Assembly: GCA_005877345.1 (NCBI GenBank)
Contig: VBPR01000053.1
Span: 1-6,403 of the forward strand
Length of the DNA: 6,403 nucleotides
Direction: 5' to 3'
Source: Nitrososphaerota archaeon
GTDB lineage: Archaea; Thermoproteota; Nitrososphaeria; Nitrososphaerales; Nitrososphaeraceae
Shown one piece after another: positions 6,168 to 6,403 of the stretch. Each line of letters starts with the position of its first letter. Position 1 is the first letter of the stretch. A program made the position numbers and the translations under genes. Below the pieces are notes generated by a model that saw only the letters and a list, made by a program, of their open reading frames with translations, was not told where the DNA came from and did not search any database.

Positions 6168-6308
6168 TCAATAGATATTATCGTCAATAATAATCTTAAC
6201 TTGTTTTCCCTTTATTGGTTTCGCGTCTTTGTGAAACTCTTTTGGAATCCATATAATTAAGTTCTTACCCTGACTACTTATCCTTCCAACAAATTTTAGT
6301 TGTGCCAC
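6168..6308 (-). CDS. small AbrB-like (swapped-hairpin) protein
   Basis: This 46-residue protein starts VAQLKFVGRISSQGKNLIIW and continues IPKEFHKDAKPIKGKQVKI before IIDDNIY. The pattern of a first strand, a GK turn, a strand leading into IPKE, and a second strand ending in KGKQVKI is that of the AbrB/MazE-type swapped-hairpin DNA-binding fold. Members of this size dimerise and bind promoter DNA. Similar tiny proteins are, as I recall, common in Nitrososphaera-type archaea. The start is GTG at 6308. A TTTAAA box lies about 26 nt upstream, which makes the message leaderless at this codon; a TTG three codons earlier is the alternative. Its upstream region carries direct repeats, which may be its own operator. 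No toxin gene is visible next to it, so an antitoxin role is not supported. Confidence 0.78.
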   Translation of the reverse strand: MAQLKFVGRISSQGKNLIIWIPKEFHKDAKPIKGKQVKIIIDDNIY

Positions 6309-6330
6309 AGGATACAATCAATGGCCTTTG

Positions 6331-6339
6331 ATTTAAATA
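6331..6339 (-). promoter_or_regulatory. box A of the AbrB-like gene
   Basis: The sequence contains TTTAAA centred at about 6334, 26 nt from the GTG at 6308. This is the best-spaced archaeal promoter in the window and supports the GTG as both transcription and translation start. Confidence 0.6.
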
Positions 6340-6340
6340 G

Positions 6341-6392
6341 TCTACTATAGTAAAGTATATATCAATAGTGTGCTATAGTATACAATATGTCA
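6341..6392. repeat. imperfect 24-bp direct repeat with a 28-bp period in a divergent promoter region
   Basis: Positions 6341-6364 and 6369-6392 match at 18 of 24 bases. They share CTATAGTA exactly at 6345-6352 and 6373-6380. The first copy contains a perfect 10-bp palindrome, TACTATAGTA, at 6343-6352. The repeats sit directly upstream of the AbrB-like gene's box A and over the probable start of a plus-strand gene, so they are candidate operators for either gene. They are AT-rich, so some similarity is expected by chance. Confidence 0.5.
6356..6362 (+). promoter_or_regulatory. possible box A of a rightward gene
   Basis: TATATAT centred near 6359 would place transcription start near 6385, two bases before the ATG at 6387. 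It lies inside the repeat region shared with the AbrB-like gene. Confidence 0.35.
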
Positions 6393-6403
6393 CAACAGCT
6401 ATT
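6387..6403 (+). CDS. start of a partial gene running off the window
   Basis: An ATG at 6387 opens a frame reading MSQQL before the window ends. Only five full codons are visible, so nothing can be said about the product. Support comes from a TATA-like element with near-leaderless spacing and from the divergent arrangement with the AbrB-like gene. Confidence 0.3.

Noticed and set aside
6168..6308. AbrB-like protein as an antitoxin of a toxin-antitoxin pair
   Set aside because: The neighbouring downstream gene is a charged helical 69-residue protein with no toxin features and its own promoter.

Overview
The window is AT-rich and reads like an archaeal chromosome, most plausibly a Nitrososphaerales-type thaumarchaeon (soil ammonia oxidiser). 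This assignment is inference. It rests on TATA-like box A elements centred about 26 nt upstream of several start codons (near-leaderless transcripts), a 46-residue AbrB-like regulator, a stand-alone receiver protein, a DUF72 protein, and an archaemetzincin remnant.

Left part (1-701): on the minus strand lies the C-terminal third of an archaemetzincin. It keeps the zinc-binding core but is frameshifted just before its FCxxC motif. Just upstream of it, also on the minus strand, is an intact single-domain response regulator with its own Shine-Dalgarno site.

Central part (867-4936): this is the interesting block. A minus-strand gene encodes a PD-(D/E)xK nuclease of the DpnII/MboI type. Divergent to it, across a 203-bp spacer, is a large plus-strand gene. 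Its product has three 65-residue phage-integrase-type repeats, a helical linker, a complete SF2/SNF2-like helicase core, and an RRP8-like SAM methyltransferase at the C-terminus. An in-frame TAG at 4748-4750 cuts the methyltransferase; 61 recognisable codons follow in the same frame up to a second TAG at 4934-4936. A helicase-methyltransferase beside a restriction-type nuclease looks like a candidate conflict/defence or modification locus not covered by the classical restriction-modification layouts I know. This is inference.

Right part (4987-6403): on the minus strand a 69-residue helical protein precedes a DUF72 (YecE-like) gene by 26 bp, probably as an operon. The DUF72 protein ends in a PCNA-interacting-peptide-like tail. 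Further right is a 46-residue AbrB-like protein with a GTG start. Its upstream region carries a 28-bp-spaced imperfect direct repeat and a 10-bp palindrome, and seems shared with a plus-strand gene that starts at the window edge.

Three places look like point lesions: the archaemetzincin frameshift, the amber codon in the methyltransferase, and an ATG one base out of frame at the start of the helicase gene. They may be genuine decay or base-level sequence errors, and this should be settled before function is argued.
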